DNA of 64,000 nucleotides from Vibrio tubiashii (GCF_028551255.1 NZ_CP117030.1:1585312-1649311); one strand, 5' to 3'; counted from the stretch's first letter, positions 27,864 through 36,180 are shown. Notes: generated from the sequence alone by a model not told the origin. Numbers and translations: made by a program.

Positions 27864-27881
27864 TATCTTAACGTAAAGATA
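27864..27881. promoter_or_regulatory. MarR-type operator, copy 2
   Basis: TATCTTAACGTAAAGATA, ending 6 bases before the EamA transporter start codon, so bound regulator would also block translation-start-proximal transcription. The centres of the two copies are 59 bases apart. Confidence 0.75.
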
Positions 27882-27887
27882 GTTGTT

Positions 27888-28784
27888 ATGAATATATTAC
27901 TTGCCATGATTCCGGCGTTCTTTTGGGGAACCACTTATGCCGTCACGCAATACACACTTGCGGACTGGCCTCCCCTATTACTGGGTGCGATCCGTGCTCT
28001 ACCAGCCGGACTTCTGTTGTTGGCATTTAAGCCAAGCCTGCCGAAAAAAGGCGACTGGCAGATTTTGTTTAGCTTAGGTTTGATCAATATTGCGACCTTC
28101 TTCGGGCTGATCTTTGTCATGGCGCTGACGTTGCCTTCTGCCATTTCTGGTGTTGGCATGATCTCAGTGCCTGTATTTGCGATGCTCTACAACTGGTTAA
28201 TCAACAAACATCGCCCAGGCTTGATCCAGTCGGTATGTGGTGCCACCTTGATCGTGCTCGCTTGGATGCTGTTTGACCCAAGTTCAATTAGCCTAAATCC
28301 GATTGGTTTGGGGGCTATGCTCGCGGCGATCATGTGTATTGTGGTTGGCAGCTCGATCACTAAATCACTCGGCAATCGTATGCACTGGTGGACAGTCTTA
28401 ACCTGGCAGCTCATCCTCGGTGGTGTGATTCTGTCTATCGCCGCAGGTGTTCAAGGGGCAATGGAACCGGCAAAATACGCTGCGATTTTCAACAACTTCT
28501 CAATGACCAATCTGTCTGGTTTGTTATGGGTTGTCGGGCTTAACACGGCACTAGGATACGGCATGTATGTGTGGCTATTGCAACGTATGTCTGTGGTCGA
28601 CTTTACCTTTGGAGGTATCGCCAATCCTATCGCGGGTATCGTGTCTGGACTTATCTTGCTCGGTGAATCCTTTACCCCATTCCAGTACAGCTTGATGATC
28701 GGCATGATTGTGATGTCTTTGTTACCTCAAGCGATACTCGCCATAAGACAAAACAGGCCAGCGCCCGCTGAGTGCCAAAGCTAA
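27888..28784 (+). CDS. EamA/DMT-family transporter
   Basis: This 298-residue membrane protein has ten predicted helices formed by two EamA repeats. It opens with IPAFFWGTTYAVTQYTLADWPPLLLGAIRALPAGLLLL, the typical first repeat of YdcZ/RhaT-like drug/metabolite transporters. The second repeat begins around residue 148 (LAAIMCIVVGSSITKSLG) and includes GGIANPIAGIVSGLILLGE. Most relatives export amino acids or toxic metabolites. The adjoining MarR gene with shared twin operators suggests induction by a cognate small molecule. A terminator follows the gene. Confidence 0.9.
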   Translation: MNILLAMIPAFFWGTTYAVTQYTLADWPPLLLGAIRALPAGLLLLAFKPSLPKKGDWQILFSLGLINIATFFGLIFVMALTLPSAISGVGMISVPVFAMLYNWLINKHRPGLIQSVCGATLIVLAWMLFDPSSISLNPIGLGAMLAAIMCIVVGSSITKSLGNRMHWWTVLTWQLILGGVILSIAAGVQGAMEPAKYAAIFNNFSMTNLSGLLWVVGLNTALGYGMYVWLLQRMSVVDFTFGGIANPIAGIVSGLILLGESFTPFQYSLMIGMIVMSLLPQAILAIRQNRPAPAECQS

Positions 28785-28807
28785 TAGGCACAAATTATCT
28801 CTCAAAT

Positions 28808-28834
28808 AGCCGCGCCACTAAGCGCGGCTTTTTA
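28808..28834 (+). terminator. Terminator of the EamA transporter gene
   Basis: AGCCGCGC/GCGCGGCT stem with a 6-base loop followed by TTTTTA. Confidence 0.85.
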
Positions 28835-28898
28835 CTTTTTAAAACGATTCCTACGTGATTGCTATACTGACTAAGCTCATTTTAGAAAGGTGGAAGCA

Positions 28899-29456
28899 AT
28901 GTGCGGAAGACTCAATGTCATCGACGATCCCTTGTGTAATATCGTCTGTGAACAGCTTGGCTTAAATTTTAATACTCATAGCAACAACGATTTACGTCCA
29001 ACAGAACAGGTGGCTTGTTTAGCCAGTGATGGTAGCAAGCTACAACAGCGTAACCTCGCTTGGGGCATTAAGCCTGACTGGGCAAAGCGAGTTATCATTA
29101 ACGCCCAAGCAGAAACTGTTTCACAAAAGCCCACCTTTGCCAGTTCGTTTCAGTTCAGTCGAGTGATTGTCCCATGCAGTGGCTGGTATGAGTGTCGTGA
29201 GGAACAAGGACGAAAGGTGAGATATCTATTTGAGCAGCCAAACAAAGGAGCTCTGTACATGGCAGCTATCGCACTCGAAAACAACTCAAAAGTCGTCACA
29301 CTCACCACGAAACCCAATTCGCAATGCGCTCAATATCATCACCGCATGCCGCTAATGATTGACGCAAACCATGTTCTCAACTGGGTGACAGGAACCGCAG
29401 AGCAAGCTCACGCTTTATTAAATATTGAATACAATCAATCATTAACGATAAGCTAG
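28899..29456 (+). CDS. yedK: Abasic-site processing protein, SRAP/YedK (HMCES) family
   Basis: This 185-residue SRAP-domain protein covalently traps abasic sites in single-stranded DNA through a thiazolidine bond formed by Cys2. The start at 28899 is fixed by the family rule that Met is directly followed by Cys (MCGRLN). An in-frame GTG 9 bases upstream is part of the ribosome binding site region (AAAGGTGG). The catalytic Glu lies in GWYECREEQG, and the His in YHHRMPLMID. It is about 35 residues shorter than E. coli YedK, mostly in loops, but all catalytic positions are present. A DNA alkylation repair gene follows 63 bases later, so this looks like a small DNA-repair pair. Confidence 0.92.
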   Translation: MCGRLNVIDDPLCNIVCEQLGLNFNTHSNNDLRPTEQVACLASDGSKLQQRNLAWGIKPDWAKRVIINAQAETVSQKPTFASSFQFSRVIVPCSGWYECREEQGRKVRYLFEQPNKGALYMAAIALENNSKVVTLTTKPNSQCAQYHHRMPLMIDANHVLNWVTGTAEQAHALLNIEYNQSLTIS

Positions 29457-29519
29457 CCTCCATAAACTCACCGTGTAGATTTTGCTCAAGCTCTCACCAC
29501 CAAAAGGAGCCCTATTATC

Positions 29520-30209
29520 ATGCACCCTTGGAATGCGTCAGTAAAAACAGCGTTAGAGCCCTTAGCCAACCATGACAACGCGCTGCAAATGAAATCCTAC
29601 ATGCGCGGCCAATTTCAGTTCTATGGTATTCAATCAACCCAAAGAAGAGAGGCATTAAAATCGTTGTTCGCTAAGCAGCAACTGCCCTCGGATAAAGAGC
29701 TCTCCGTCATCGTGAAGGAGCTTTGGCAGCTGCCAGAGCGTGAGTTTCAAATGGTCGCCGTCGACTTACTGATAAAACGTAAAAAGCTGCTCCCCGCGAC
29801 TTTTTTAACTGAGTTGGAATGGCTGATCACAAGCAAATCTTGGTGGGACACGGTAGACATGCTCGCCACACATATCGCTGCAGCTCTCTTTAGCAATCAC
29901 CCCAAACAAACTCTCGAATACTTAGAGCGTTGGCGTCATTCAGACAACATTTGGTTAAGGCGTACAGCGATACTTTACCAACTAAAATTCAAGCAACAGA
30001 CCGATGAAAAGCGATTGTTTGAAACCATAAAAGAGAATCAAACCGACAACGAGTTCTTTATTCAGAAAGCCATTGGTTGGGCGTTAAGGGAGTACTCAAA
30101 AACTAACGCCACAGCCGTCGTCGAATTTATTGCTCAGCAAGACATTAGTGGTTTGGCAAAACGAGAAGGGCTTAAATGGCTCGATAAAAACAGCAAGGCA
30201 AACAGTTAA
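29520..30209 (+). CDS. DNA alkylation repair enzyme (AlkD family)
   Basis: This 229-residue all-helical HEAT-repeat protein of the AlkD/AlkC glycosylase group removes bulky or cationic alkyl bases without base flipping. The conserved AlkD residues are visible: SWWDTVDMLATHIAAALF (Trp and the catalytic Asp of the WWDTVD motif, about residue 105), WLRRTAILYQLKFK (Arg), and FIQKAIGWALREYSK. A ribosome binding site (AAAAGGAG) precedes 29520. It follows the SRAP-domain gene on the same strand and is probably co-transcribed with it. Confidence 0.93.
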   Translation: MHPWNASVKTALEPLANHDNALQMKSYMRGQFQFYGIQSTQRREALKSLFAKQQLPSDKELSVIVKELWQLPEREFQMVAVDLLIKRKKLLPATFLTELEWLITSKSWWDTVDMLATHIAAALFSNHPKQTLEYLERWRHSDNIWLRRTAILYQLKFKQQTDEKRLFETIKENQTDNEFFIQKAIGWALREYSKTNATAVVEFIAQQDISGLAKREGLKWLDKNSKANS

Positions 30210-30273
30210 CTCGTTACTCTAATATGGAGCTTGAGTGCACTTCTGCCTTGCTAGATTCAACGCTCTATTCGGC

Positions 30274-31605
30274 TTAGAAAATCGGCTTTTTCTTGTCCTT
30301 CACATAGAAAAACAAGCTGATCACGACAAACAAAAACGTAAAGTAGTAGAAGAATGAAGAAAGAGCGGCAATGAAGTCGATGTGTTGCTCTATCTGCTCT
30401 TGGCTATAATTTTTCGACAGTAATTTGTAGTAGTAAGCGTACAAAATACCAATCATCCCATAGCCAAGATTAAACATCAGCCCTTTAAAGCTCAATACTG
30501 TGGCTCGGTTGTGTGATTCGGTGTTTTTGTTGAGGTGGTTGCTAATGAAGATATTCATCGTCATTATGATGAAGATTAATAGCAACGCCGGAATCACCCC
30601 GTAAATTGACCAGCCTAAGCTAATCCAATAATAGGTCGCCATCGTCGCGATGCCCATAATGGCAATAAACCTTCTCGGAGCGATACTTTCTGCCAACTTT
30701 CGACTTTGCCCCGCTAATACTATTTGCAGCAAACTTACCCCCGCGCCAATCAACCCGAAGTAGATGATGGGGATATCAATCGCTCGATAGTACTGACTGT
30801 TCATGGTTAAAAACATCCGTGAAGTGTGCTCAAACAGGCTGTAGTAAAGCAGAATAAACAGAACATAGGGGGTTGAAAGAACCCACTTACCCGTATTCAT
30901 GGTGAGCTTAAGGCTCGCGATTGTTGTTGCCAACTTACCGCTGTCACTTGGCAACGTCTTCCTCTCTTCCCTCATGCTAAATGCCGCGTACATAGCGATA
31001 AGAGCAACAAACAAGGTCGCATAAACAGGTATGCGCATTATATCCTGAGTCGTTTCTGGCGCTGAGAACCCCAGTAGATGATAGACAGAAGCCATAAAGT
31101 TAACGTCGTACATTGCAGCGCCTACCAAGGTCACAACTATGCCGACACTTGAAGCGATACGTAACTGAATCTGCAACACTCGCGGCCAAAGATCTTCTTT
31201 TCCCTGCTCTTTAAGCGTGTCATAAGCCAGTGCTTCATCGGCACCACTGGCCAATGCCATAGCTAAACCGCTCAAGACCCGGTTTACCAAAAACACCATG
31301 AAGACTAAGGTGGAATTGCCAGTCGGAACAAAGGCGATCATGGCGATTTCTATAAACATGACAATTGAGGACAGCACCACCAGCTTTTTACGCCCTAGAG
31401 TATCGGCAAATGCTCCAGATGGTACTTCTGCTAGAACGATGGTTGCCGCCCAAACGACATTGAGCATGGCAAACTGGGAAAGGGTCAAACCATAATCTAA
31501 GTAGAGTAAAGTGAAGACTGGATAGTAAAAGCGCGCAAAGTAGCTGCTGCGAAACATTAAGAAGCTGCGAACGTTGCGGATTTGAAGAATTTCTTTGAGA
31601 GTCAT
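30274..31605 (-). CDS. Major facilitator superfamily transporter
   Basis: This 443-residue protein has 12 predicted membrane segments and an MFS A-like motif between helices 2 and 3 (GAFADTLGRKKLVVLSSI, about residues 63-80). Tyr and Phe are frequent, and a long cytoplasmic loop separates the two halves around residue 210-225. The family moves drugs, sugars or metabolites; nothing in the sequence or neighbourhood fixes the substrate. It stands alone, converging on the alkylation repair gene, and its upstream region holds a parS2 site and the large palindrome of the next operon. Confidence 0.86.
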   Translation of the reverse strand: MTLKEILQIRNVRSFLMFRSSYFARFYYPVFTLLYLDYGLTLSQFAMLNVVWAATIVLAEVPSGAFADTLGRKKLVVLSSIVMFIEIAMIAFVPTGNSTLVFMVFLVNRVLSGLAMALASGADEALAYDTLKEQGKEDLWPRVLQIQLRIASSVGIVVTLVGAAMYDVNFMASVYHLLGFSAPETTQDIMRIPVYATLFVALIAMYAAFSMREERKTLPSDSGKLATTIASLKLTMNTGKWVLSTPYVLFILLYYSLFEHTSRMFLTMNSQYYRAIDIPIIYFGLIGAGVSLLQIVLAGQSRKLAESIAPRRFIAIMGIATMATYYWISLGWSIYGVIPALLLIFIIMTMNIFISNHLNKNTESHNRATVLSFKGLMFNLGYGMIGILYAYYYKLLSKNYSQEQIEQHIDFIAALSSFFYYFTFLFVVISLFFYVKDKKKPIF

Positions 31606-31747
31606 TGAATACTCAGCAGTTTGTATAACATAAGATTATGTATATACCCTTTTTTGATTGGACTCTAGAATCTTTACTAAGTTGACCAAGTCAAACACAT
31701 CAAGCGATAAACAGATTCCATTATTAGACAACCTCCCTACTTGAGAT

Positions 31748-31760
31748 TTTACACTGTAAA
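31748..31760. repeat. parS2 centromere site, copy 2
   Basis: TTTACACTGTAAA, a perfect match to the chromosome-2 parS2 consensus, lying between divergent genes about 27 kb from parA2B2. Confidence 0.9.
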
Positions 31761-31835
31761 GCAGCTACATTACGTAACTAAGAAGTTTCGCTAAACGATA
31801 GCAACTAACCGAAATATGATAACTAAGAATTCAAC

Positions 31836-31863
31836 TTTATTATTGGCATATGCCAATAATAAA
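31836..31863. promoter_or_regulatory. Perfect 28-bp palindrome, candidate operator of the NifX/NqrM-like operon
   Basis: Fully symmetric about 31849/31850, with core TATTGGCATATGCCAATA extended by five more complementary bases on each side. It ends 41 bases before the NifX-like start codon, where a promoter operator would be. The convergent DUF134 protein at the end of the operon is the natural candidate to bind it. Confidence 0.65.
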
Positions 31864-31904
31864 TCGCTATAGTGCTCTAAATTTCAATGAGTTTTGGAGC
31901 CAGC

Positions 31905-32330
31905 ATGATCTACGCAATTCCTTGTATTAACAATGTGGTAAGTAATCACTTCTCTCGCTGCCAGCAAATCGCCATCATTGATTCCATCACGCGGCAAACA
32001 CAGTACCTCTCTATCTCTAAGGATGAATCTTGTTGTAGTGCCAAGAAAAAGTGGCAACAGGTTATCGCTAGTTACAAAGTAGATGTTGTTGTAGTGAGAA
32101 ACATTGGCCAAAATATGCTCAAAGGGCTGTTTCAATCTAAAGTTAAAGTGTTAGCCACAAAAGCGAAGCAAGATGTGCACAGCATCAATTTTGCCGAGCT
32201 GATTGCAGTAGAGAGTTTGGATTACGGTCGAATATCACCAAAGAAAAAAGCTTGTGGCAAAAACAACGCCACTCTCGCTTTGGCACCGTCGCAACCAAAC
32301 TGGCGTTCAATCCGGAGGATTAGACGATGA
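31905..32330 (+). CDS. NifX/NifB-type (dinitrogenase Fe-Mo cofactor) domain protein
   Basis: This 141-residue protein has a domain of the NifX/NafY/VnfX fold, small ribonuclease-H-like proteins that carry iron-sulfur or Fe-Mo cluster precursors. It opens MIYAIPCINNVVSNHFSRCQ and continues with VDVVVVRNIGQNMLKGLFQSKVKVLA, the usual beta-alpha-beta core. There is a Cys pair at DESCC (about residue 43). The C-terminal 30 residues are basic and low-complexity. The ATG at 31905 is preferred over 31887 because TTTTGGAGC lies just upstream. Its stop overlaps the next gene by 4 bases. No nitrogen-fixation genes are present, so a general metal or cluster delivery role is more likely. Confidence 0.75.
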   Translation: MIYAIPCINNVVSNHFSRCQQIAIIDSITRQTQYLSISKDESCCSAKKKWQQVIASYKVDVVVVRNIGQNMLKGLFQSKVKVLATKAKQDVHSINFAELIAVESLDYGRISPKKKACGKNNATLALAPSQPNWRSIRRIRR

Positions 32331-32521
32331 CGTTACTACTTACAGTACTTATTTTCGTGAGCTTTATTGCCTTAATGGCGATCGGAGTGATGTTCTCTCG
32401 CCGACCAATTCAAGGCAGTTGCGGTGGGTTATCGAAACTAAACATCACTAGGGAATGCGACTGCAAAGATGTGTGCGAAGGGACAAAGCGAACACTTTAT
32501 CAAATCAAAGAGCCTGAGTAG
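32327..32521 (+). CDS. NqrM-like protein (DUF539), Na-NQR maturation family
   Basis: This 64-residue protein has one N-terminal membrane helix (LLLTVLIFVSFIALMAIGVMF) followed by a cysteine-rich tail, GSCGGLSKLNITRECDCKDVCEG. That cysteine pattern is the signature of NqrM, the small protein that inserts iron between the NqrD and NqrE subunits of the sodium-pumping NADH:quinone reductase. The usual nqrM lies beside apbE downstream of the nqr operon; here it is coupled by a 4-base overlap to a NifX-like gene instead. It is probably a paralogue serving another iron site or a stress condition. That function is inferred. Confidence 0.75.
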   Translation: MTLLLTVLIFVSFIALMAIGVMFSRRPIQGSCGGLSKLNITRECDCKDVCEGTKRTLYQIKEPE

Positions 32522-32528
32522 CTCAAGT

Positions 32529-32801
32529 CTATTGAAGTTTTAGGGCATGACCTTGGATGATGCTGCTAGCAACCTTTTGCCTAGCGCGTTTAATGATGTT
32601 TCCAAACGTTTGGCGCGACACCTGCATTTGCACGGAGGCATCAATCTGATTCAGTCCTTCTTGATCGGCAAGTCTCAGTGCTTCTAGTTCATCCGGCAAT
32701 AGCTCAACAATCTGTAACTCATCCATAGTCACACCATTGGGTTTGTAAAAAGCATGAGCTGCATGAGTGCAGATGTGACGATGTTTCTTAGGACGAGCCA
32801 T
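32529..32801 (-). CDS. DUF134 (UPF0251) helix-turn-helix regulator
   Basis: This 90-residue protein of the DUF134/UPF0251 family has an N-terminal segment MARPKKHRHIC and a sigma-70 region-4-like helix-turn-helix at LNQIDASVQMQVSRQTFGNIIKRARQKVA (about residues 50-78). Such proteins are found with NifX/NifB-type and iron-sulfur genes. The start at 32801 is chosen from the conserved MARPKK beginning; an open extension of 24 residues upstream is unlike the family. Its stop lies 7 bases from the NqrM-like stop on the other strand. It may bind the 28-bp palindrome at 31836-31863, which is an inference from gene order. Confidence 0.82.
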   Translation of the reverse strand: MARPKKHRHICTHAAHAFYKPNGVTMDELQIVELLPDELEALRLADQEGLNQIDASVQMQVSRQTFGNIIKRARQKVASSIIQGHALKLQ

Positions 32802-32918
32802 GTTGAGTATCCAGAGGTAAAAATCCAGTTTGAATAACGCAAGATTGTAACAAGGGAGCGCATAAGAAACCATGCAGCTGGAAACTAGCGACTGTAGGCC
32901 GCTAGTTAAGGGAGTACT

Positions 32919-33338
32919 TTAACTCGATAAATTACGCAGTTTTGGATCGTCGGTTAGGTATTCAACAAACTCAATCTCAAATCCTGCAGGATCAACGAAA
33001 TAGACATTTTTACGGTAAGGTTCTTCAGCGCCCGGTTTTGCGATAGGATAACCCGCTTCAACCAATCGGCCGATCACCGCATCAATGTTATTGGTGACAT
33101 AAGCAAAGTGGGCTAGTCCTACCTGATGACCAGCCAGTTCTCGATTGTTTCCTTCACCGTGGTCACTCATTGCAATATATTGGTATTCATCGCCAAAATG
33201 CAGCCAGTTTCTCGGTTTGCCACTCCACTCTCCTTGTCCTTCATCTCGCACCGACCAATGTGGAAATGCCGCTTGATAGAACTTCAACATCTCAGGGATG
33301 TCCTTAACCACTAAATTAACATGCTCTAGTTGAATCAT
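32919..33338 (-). CDS. Vicinal oxygen chelate (glyoxalase/bleomycin-resistance) family protein
   Basis: This 139-residue protein is a VOC fold of two beta-alpha-beta-beta-beta modules: IQLEHVNLVVKDIPEMLKFYQAAFPHWSVRDEG, then GLAHFAYVTNNIDAVIGRLVEAGYPI and KNVYFVDPAGFEIEFVEYL. Metal ligands of the family (His6, a second His near residue 83, Glu near 127) are in place, so a metal-dependent lyase, dioxygenase or binding role is possible. The AAGGAG ribosome binding site is 5-6 bases before the start. It is unlinked to a pathway here and specificity is unknown. Confidence 0.85.
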   Translation of the reverse strand: MIQLEHVNLVVKDIPEMLKFYQAAFPHWSVRDEGQGEWSGKPRNWLHFGDEYQYIAMSDHGEGNNRELAGHQVGLAHFAYVTNNIDAVIGRLVEAGYPIAKPGAEEPYRKNVYFVDPAGFEIEFVEYLTDDPKLRNLSS

Positions 33339-33379
33339 TGTTTTCTCCTTATCAATTCCTAGCCAACAAAAAGCATGCT

Positions 33380-33402
33380 AAAACCTCAACTAAGGTTGAG
33401 GT
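33380..33402 (-). terminator. Terminator-like hairpin after the NUDIX gene
   Basis: ACCTCAAC/GTTGAGGT stem with a 4-base loop, then TTTTAG and a further T run on the minus strand, 68 bases beyond the NUDIX stop codon. Confidence 0.6.
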
Positions 33403-33469
33403 AAAGAACTTTTTTCATTTAATTCAAAACAATGTTTATTGGATACTTACATACGTAAAACCACTTCCT

Positions 33470-34087
33470 CTAGTCGACGTAAATCGCTTTATCAGGACAG
33501 CGGAAGTATTCAAAGATCATTGCGATATCTTCAGGCAGCACTCGCCCTTGTGAAAGTTGTGGTAATTGTTCGGGTAAGAAGAAATCGATCTCTGAGATTT
33601 CGATATTGGTCGTTGGCTCGCCAGACACGAAATCACATAGAAAAAACAGCTTATAGATATGAAATGGATACTCAGGCTGATAATTGTGGACGGCTCTGTC
33701 TTTTACTGCAATAAGCCGCGGGTTCTCAACCACAAAGCCAGATTCTTCGAGAACTTCGCGAACGACACCTTGCTTGGGTGTTTCGCACACATCGCCCCAT
33801 CCACCAGGCAAAGTCCAGCAATCATCTTCACGCTCTCGAACCAACAGTATCTTGCCATCTTTGATGACTCCAGCACGCAAATCTATCTTAGGTGTCGGGT
33901 ATCCGCTTTCTGGGATAAACAGCTTCTCTACTGCAGCAACAGGCGCATCGCTTAAGTGCGCGAACATCTGATGAGCAATGTGGTCAAGTTGCTGGTAGCG
34001 CTCTAAATCATACTTATCATGACCGTAGCTTTCTCCCGCTTGTGAGATCGCTTTAATCTGCTTTGCCCAATTCAGCCATGGTTGCAT
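33470..34087 (-). CDS. NUDIX hydrolase with N-terminal helical domain
   Basis: This 205-residue protein has a helical N-terminal region (residues 1-60, QPWLNWAKQIKAISQAGESY), the NUDIX_N_2 type found in NADH or ADP-ribose pyrophosphatase relatives. A complete NUDIX box, GWGDVCETPKQGVVREVLEESGF, lies at about residues 96-118 (G-5x-E-7x-REUxEExGU). It should hydrolyse a nucleoside diphosphate derivative, with Mg bound by the box glutamates. It precedes a maltose-acetyltransferase-like gene on the same strand by 17 bases and may share its transcript. Confidence 0.9.
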   Translation of the reverse strand: MQPWLNWAKQIKAISQAGESYGHDKYDLERYQQLDHIAHQMFAHLSDAPVAAVEKLFIPESGYPTPKIDLRAGVIKDGKILLVREREDDCWTLPGGWGDVCETPKQGVVREVLEESGFVVENPRLIAVKDRAVHNYQPEYPFHIYKLFFLCDFVSGEPTTNIEISEIDFFLPEQLPQLSQGRVLPEDIAMIFEYFRCPDKAIYVD

Positions 34088-34104
34088 TGGAGACTCCGTT
34101 TTGC

Positions 34105-34665
34105 TTATTGCTGTTCGATAGGTTTAATCACTCGACACGGGTTACCTGCTGCGACAACGTTAGCTGGAATGTCTTTGGTCACAACACTTCCCGCTCCAAC
34201 CACACTATTTTCACCGATAGTAACGCCAGGGCAGACGATCACACCACCGCCAAGCCAAACATTGTCGCCAATAGTAATCGGTGTACCAAATTCGACGCCT
34301 TCTTCCACACGACCTTTCACGTCGAGCGGGTGACCTGCGGTGTAGATTTGTACGTTAGGGGCAAAGAGGACGTTATCACCGATATGAACTTCAGCCACAT
34401 CCAACACCACGCAGTTGAAATTAGCGTAGAAGTTTTTGCCGAGTTTTATGTTCGAGCCATAGTCACAACGAAATGGAGGTTCTAGGTACGCGTCTTTAGA
34501 GTCAGGGATCAACGTATCAATCGCGCTGCGCCACTCTTGGGTATCTGGAATACTATTGTTGAGCTTTTGCAGAACTTTACGACATTCAATTCGTTCGTTG
34601 TATAGCTCTTTGTCCCACGCATCATATGGCTCGCCAGCGAGCATTTTCTCTTTTTCGCTTCTCAT
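34105..34665 (-). CDS. maa: Sugar O-acetyltransferase, Maa/LacA family
   Basis: This 186-residue left-handed beta-helix acetyltransferase transfers acetyl from CoA to a hydroxyl of a sugar (maltose, glucose or galactoside). The N-terminal Mac domain KEKMLAGEPYDAWDKELYNERIECRKVLQKLN is followed by hexapeptide repeats (IGDNVLFAPNVQIYTAGHPLDVKGR, then PITIGDNVWLGGGVIVCPGVTIGENSVVGAGSVVTKDIPANVVAAGNP). The catalytic His lies in YTAGHP at about residue 114. The length matches E. coli Maa (183). The gene probably heads a two-gene unit with the NUDIX hydrolase. Confidence 0.93.
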   Translation of the reverse strand: MRSEKEKMLAGEPYDAWDKELYNERIECRKVLQKLNNSIPDTQEWRSAIDTLIPDSKDAYLEPPFRCDYGSNIKLGKNFYANFNCVVLDVAEVHIGDNVLFAPNVQIYTAGHPLDVKGRVEEGVEFGTPITIGDNVWLGGGVIVCPGVTIGENSVVGAGSVVTKDIPANVVAAGNPCRVIKPIEQQ

Positions 34666-34840
34666 ATCACTTACCAGTCAATCTTAAAATAACCATCGAA
34701 ATATCGCATACCAATGTCAGCTTATAAAAAGATTAAATCACTAAATTAACACAGCGTGTGATAGGTCACTTTTTGCGTCATATCGACGTAAACAGGTGGT
34801 TGTAAGTAATTACTCACTGTTATGCTTTCAAAGGTTAAGA

Positions 34841-35734
34841 TTAGCCTTTAGCCGATTTCGATAATAACAACTCATAGAAGCATTTGGCGGCTGGACCGGT
34901 TTTGGCTCCCTTAGGAAGCGTAATATGCAGCGGGACTTGATACCTTTCATTGTGCTCGACTTTAAGCACCTTAAGCTGACCAGTGTTTCTTAACTTAATG
35001 ATGTGCTCTGGTAAACGGCAAAAACCGACGCCTTGCTCCACCGCTCGAAATGCATGATCAAAATTATCAACGGTTATCCGCTGATTCGCTTTTAGCCAAC
35101 CGACATTTTGCTCTTTGTTCTCAACCTGAGTAGCCCCCAGATCGCGAATGACAACTTGGCAATGAGTGGCAAAATCCGCCATACAAACCTGACTTTGACT
35201 TGCTAGTGGGTGCTTACTTGAGACAACGGGCAACATACTCGTCATCGAAAAAGCTTGAGCCGGGTAATTGGTCACCGGCAAAGTAATAATCGCAATATCA
35301 GCTTGCTCGGTGGTCACCATTTCGGCCGTTTTAGATAAAGATGTCTCTACTACTTGAATCGAGGTAATACTGTTTCGACTAAGATACTCTGCCATCGGTT
35401 GATAGAGCAGGCTTGGGTCGCAAAGGTGATCCATCGCGACTGTAATCTGTGACTCGACACCCGCTGAGATTTGTTGGCTTAAGTCTTCCAGATCTCTTGC
35501 CTGTTCAAGCATACTGCTCGCCCTTCTAAGCAATGAACGGCCATGCTCTGTGACTGTGGCACGTCTTCCCTTAACCTCCACCAGCTTAACGCCCAGTTGG
35601 TCTTCAAGCTTTTTGATCGAGTAAATCAGAGTTGTATGGCTTTTGTTTAAAGCCGAAGCCGCGGCTTGAATACTGCCTGCCTGATCCACTTCTTTCAGCG
35701 TAACCCATTGCTCAAGGGTACTTTTCAGCCTCAT
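34841..35734 (-). CDS. LysR-family transcriptional regulator
   Basis: This 297-residue protein has a LysR helix-turn-helix (VDQAGSIQAAASALNKSHTTLIYSIKKLEDQLGV, about residues 15-48) and a substrate-binding C-terminal domain. The start at 35734 is favoured because ACAGG lies 8 bases upstream; an ATG at 35761 in the same frame has no ribosome binding site. It is divergent from the YdhR-like/membrane protein pair at 35866-36558, which are its likely targets. A further 175-base gap separates it from the acetyltransferase gene. Confidence 0.88.
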   Translation of the reverse strand: MRLKSTLEQWVTLKEVDQAGSIQAAASALNKSHTTLIYSIKKLEDQLGVKLVEVKGRRATVTEHGRSLLRRASSMLEQARDLEDLSQQISAGVESQITVAMDHLCDPSLLYQPMAEYLSRNSITSIQVVETSLSKTAEMVTTEQADIAIITLPVTNYPAQAFSMTSMLPVVSSKHPLASQSQVCMADFATHCQVVIRDLGATQVENKEQNVGWLKANQRITVDNFDHAFRAVEQGVGFCRLPEHIIKLRNTGQLKVLKVEHNERYQVPLHITLPKGAKTGPAAKCFYELLLSKSAKG

Positions 35735-35865
35735 CGCATTACCTGTCAGTTTTTTAGACATTTATACACAATATTATGAACTTTTCTGTTCAATTTATAT
35801 AGACAACAATATCTCCATCGAACAGCAACACGCGTTCACAACAGACAGCAATCGGAGAAACTAAG

Positions 35866-36171
35866 ATGAAATTACTACAAGTCGATTTTGAATATCATGG
35901 TCCTATGGGCGAAGAGATGTCTAAAGCATTGGTTGGTCTAGCGGAGTCAATTAATCAAGAGCCCGGCATGATCTGGAAAATCTGGACGGAAAAAGAATCT
36001 GAAAAGCTAGGTGGTGGTATCTACCTTTTCCAAGATGAGGTCAGCGCACAAAATTACCTAGACATGCATGCTGCGAGACTGAAAGAAATGGGCGTAGCAG
36101 AAGTACGTGGCGTTATTTTTGACATCAATCAGCCACTGACTGAAATCAATCGTGGGCCAGTTGGCCTGTAA
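35866..36171 (+). CDS. ydhR: YdhR-family monooxygenase-like protein
   Basis: This 101-residue protein of the YdhR family is a dimeric alpha/beta-barrel related to ABM monooxygenases. Recognisable parts are MKLLQVDFEYHGPMGEEM, INQEPGMIWKIWTEKE and GGIYLFQDEVSAQNYLDMHAARL. E. coli YdhR is almost the same length (101). The reaction is unproven; aromatic or quinone oxidation is suggested for the family. A GGAG ribosome binding site sits before 35866. The next gene starts 9 bases after its stop, so they are one operon, probably under the divergent LysR. Confidence 0.9.
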   Translation: MKLLQVDFEYHGPMGEEMSKALVGLAESINQEPGMIWKIWTEKESEKLGGGIYLFQDEVSAQNYLDMHAARLKEMGVAEVRGVIFDINQPLTEINRGPVGL

Positions 36172-36180
36172 GGAACCACT

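Larger units (their letters stand above)
31606..31904. other. Divergent intergenic region, 299 bases, with parS2 and a 28-bp palindrome
   Basis: Between the leftward MFS gene and the rightward NifX-like gene. It contains the parS2 site at 31748-31760 and a perfect palindrome at 31836-31863, both listed separately. Confidence 0.6.
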
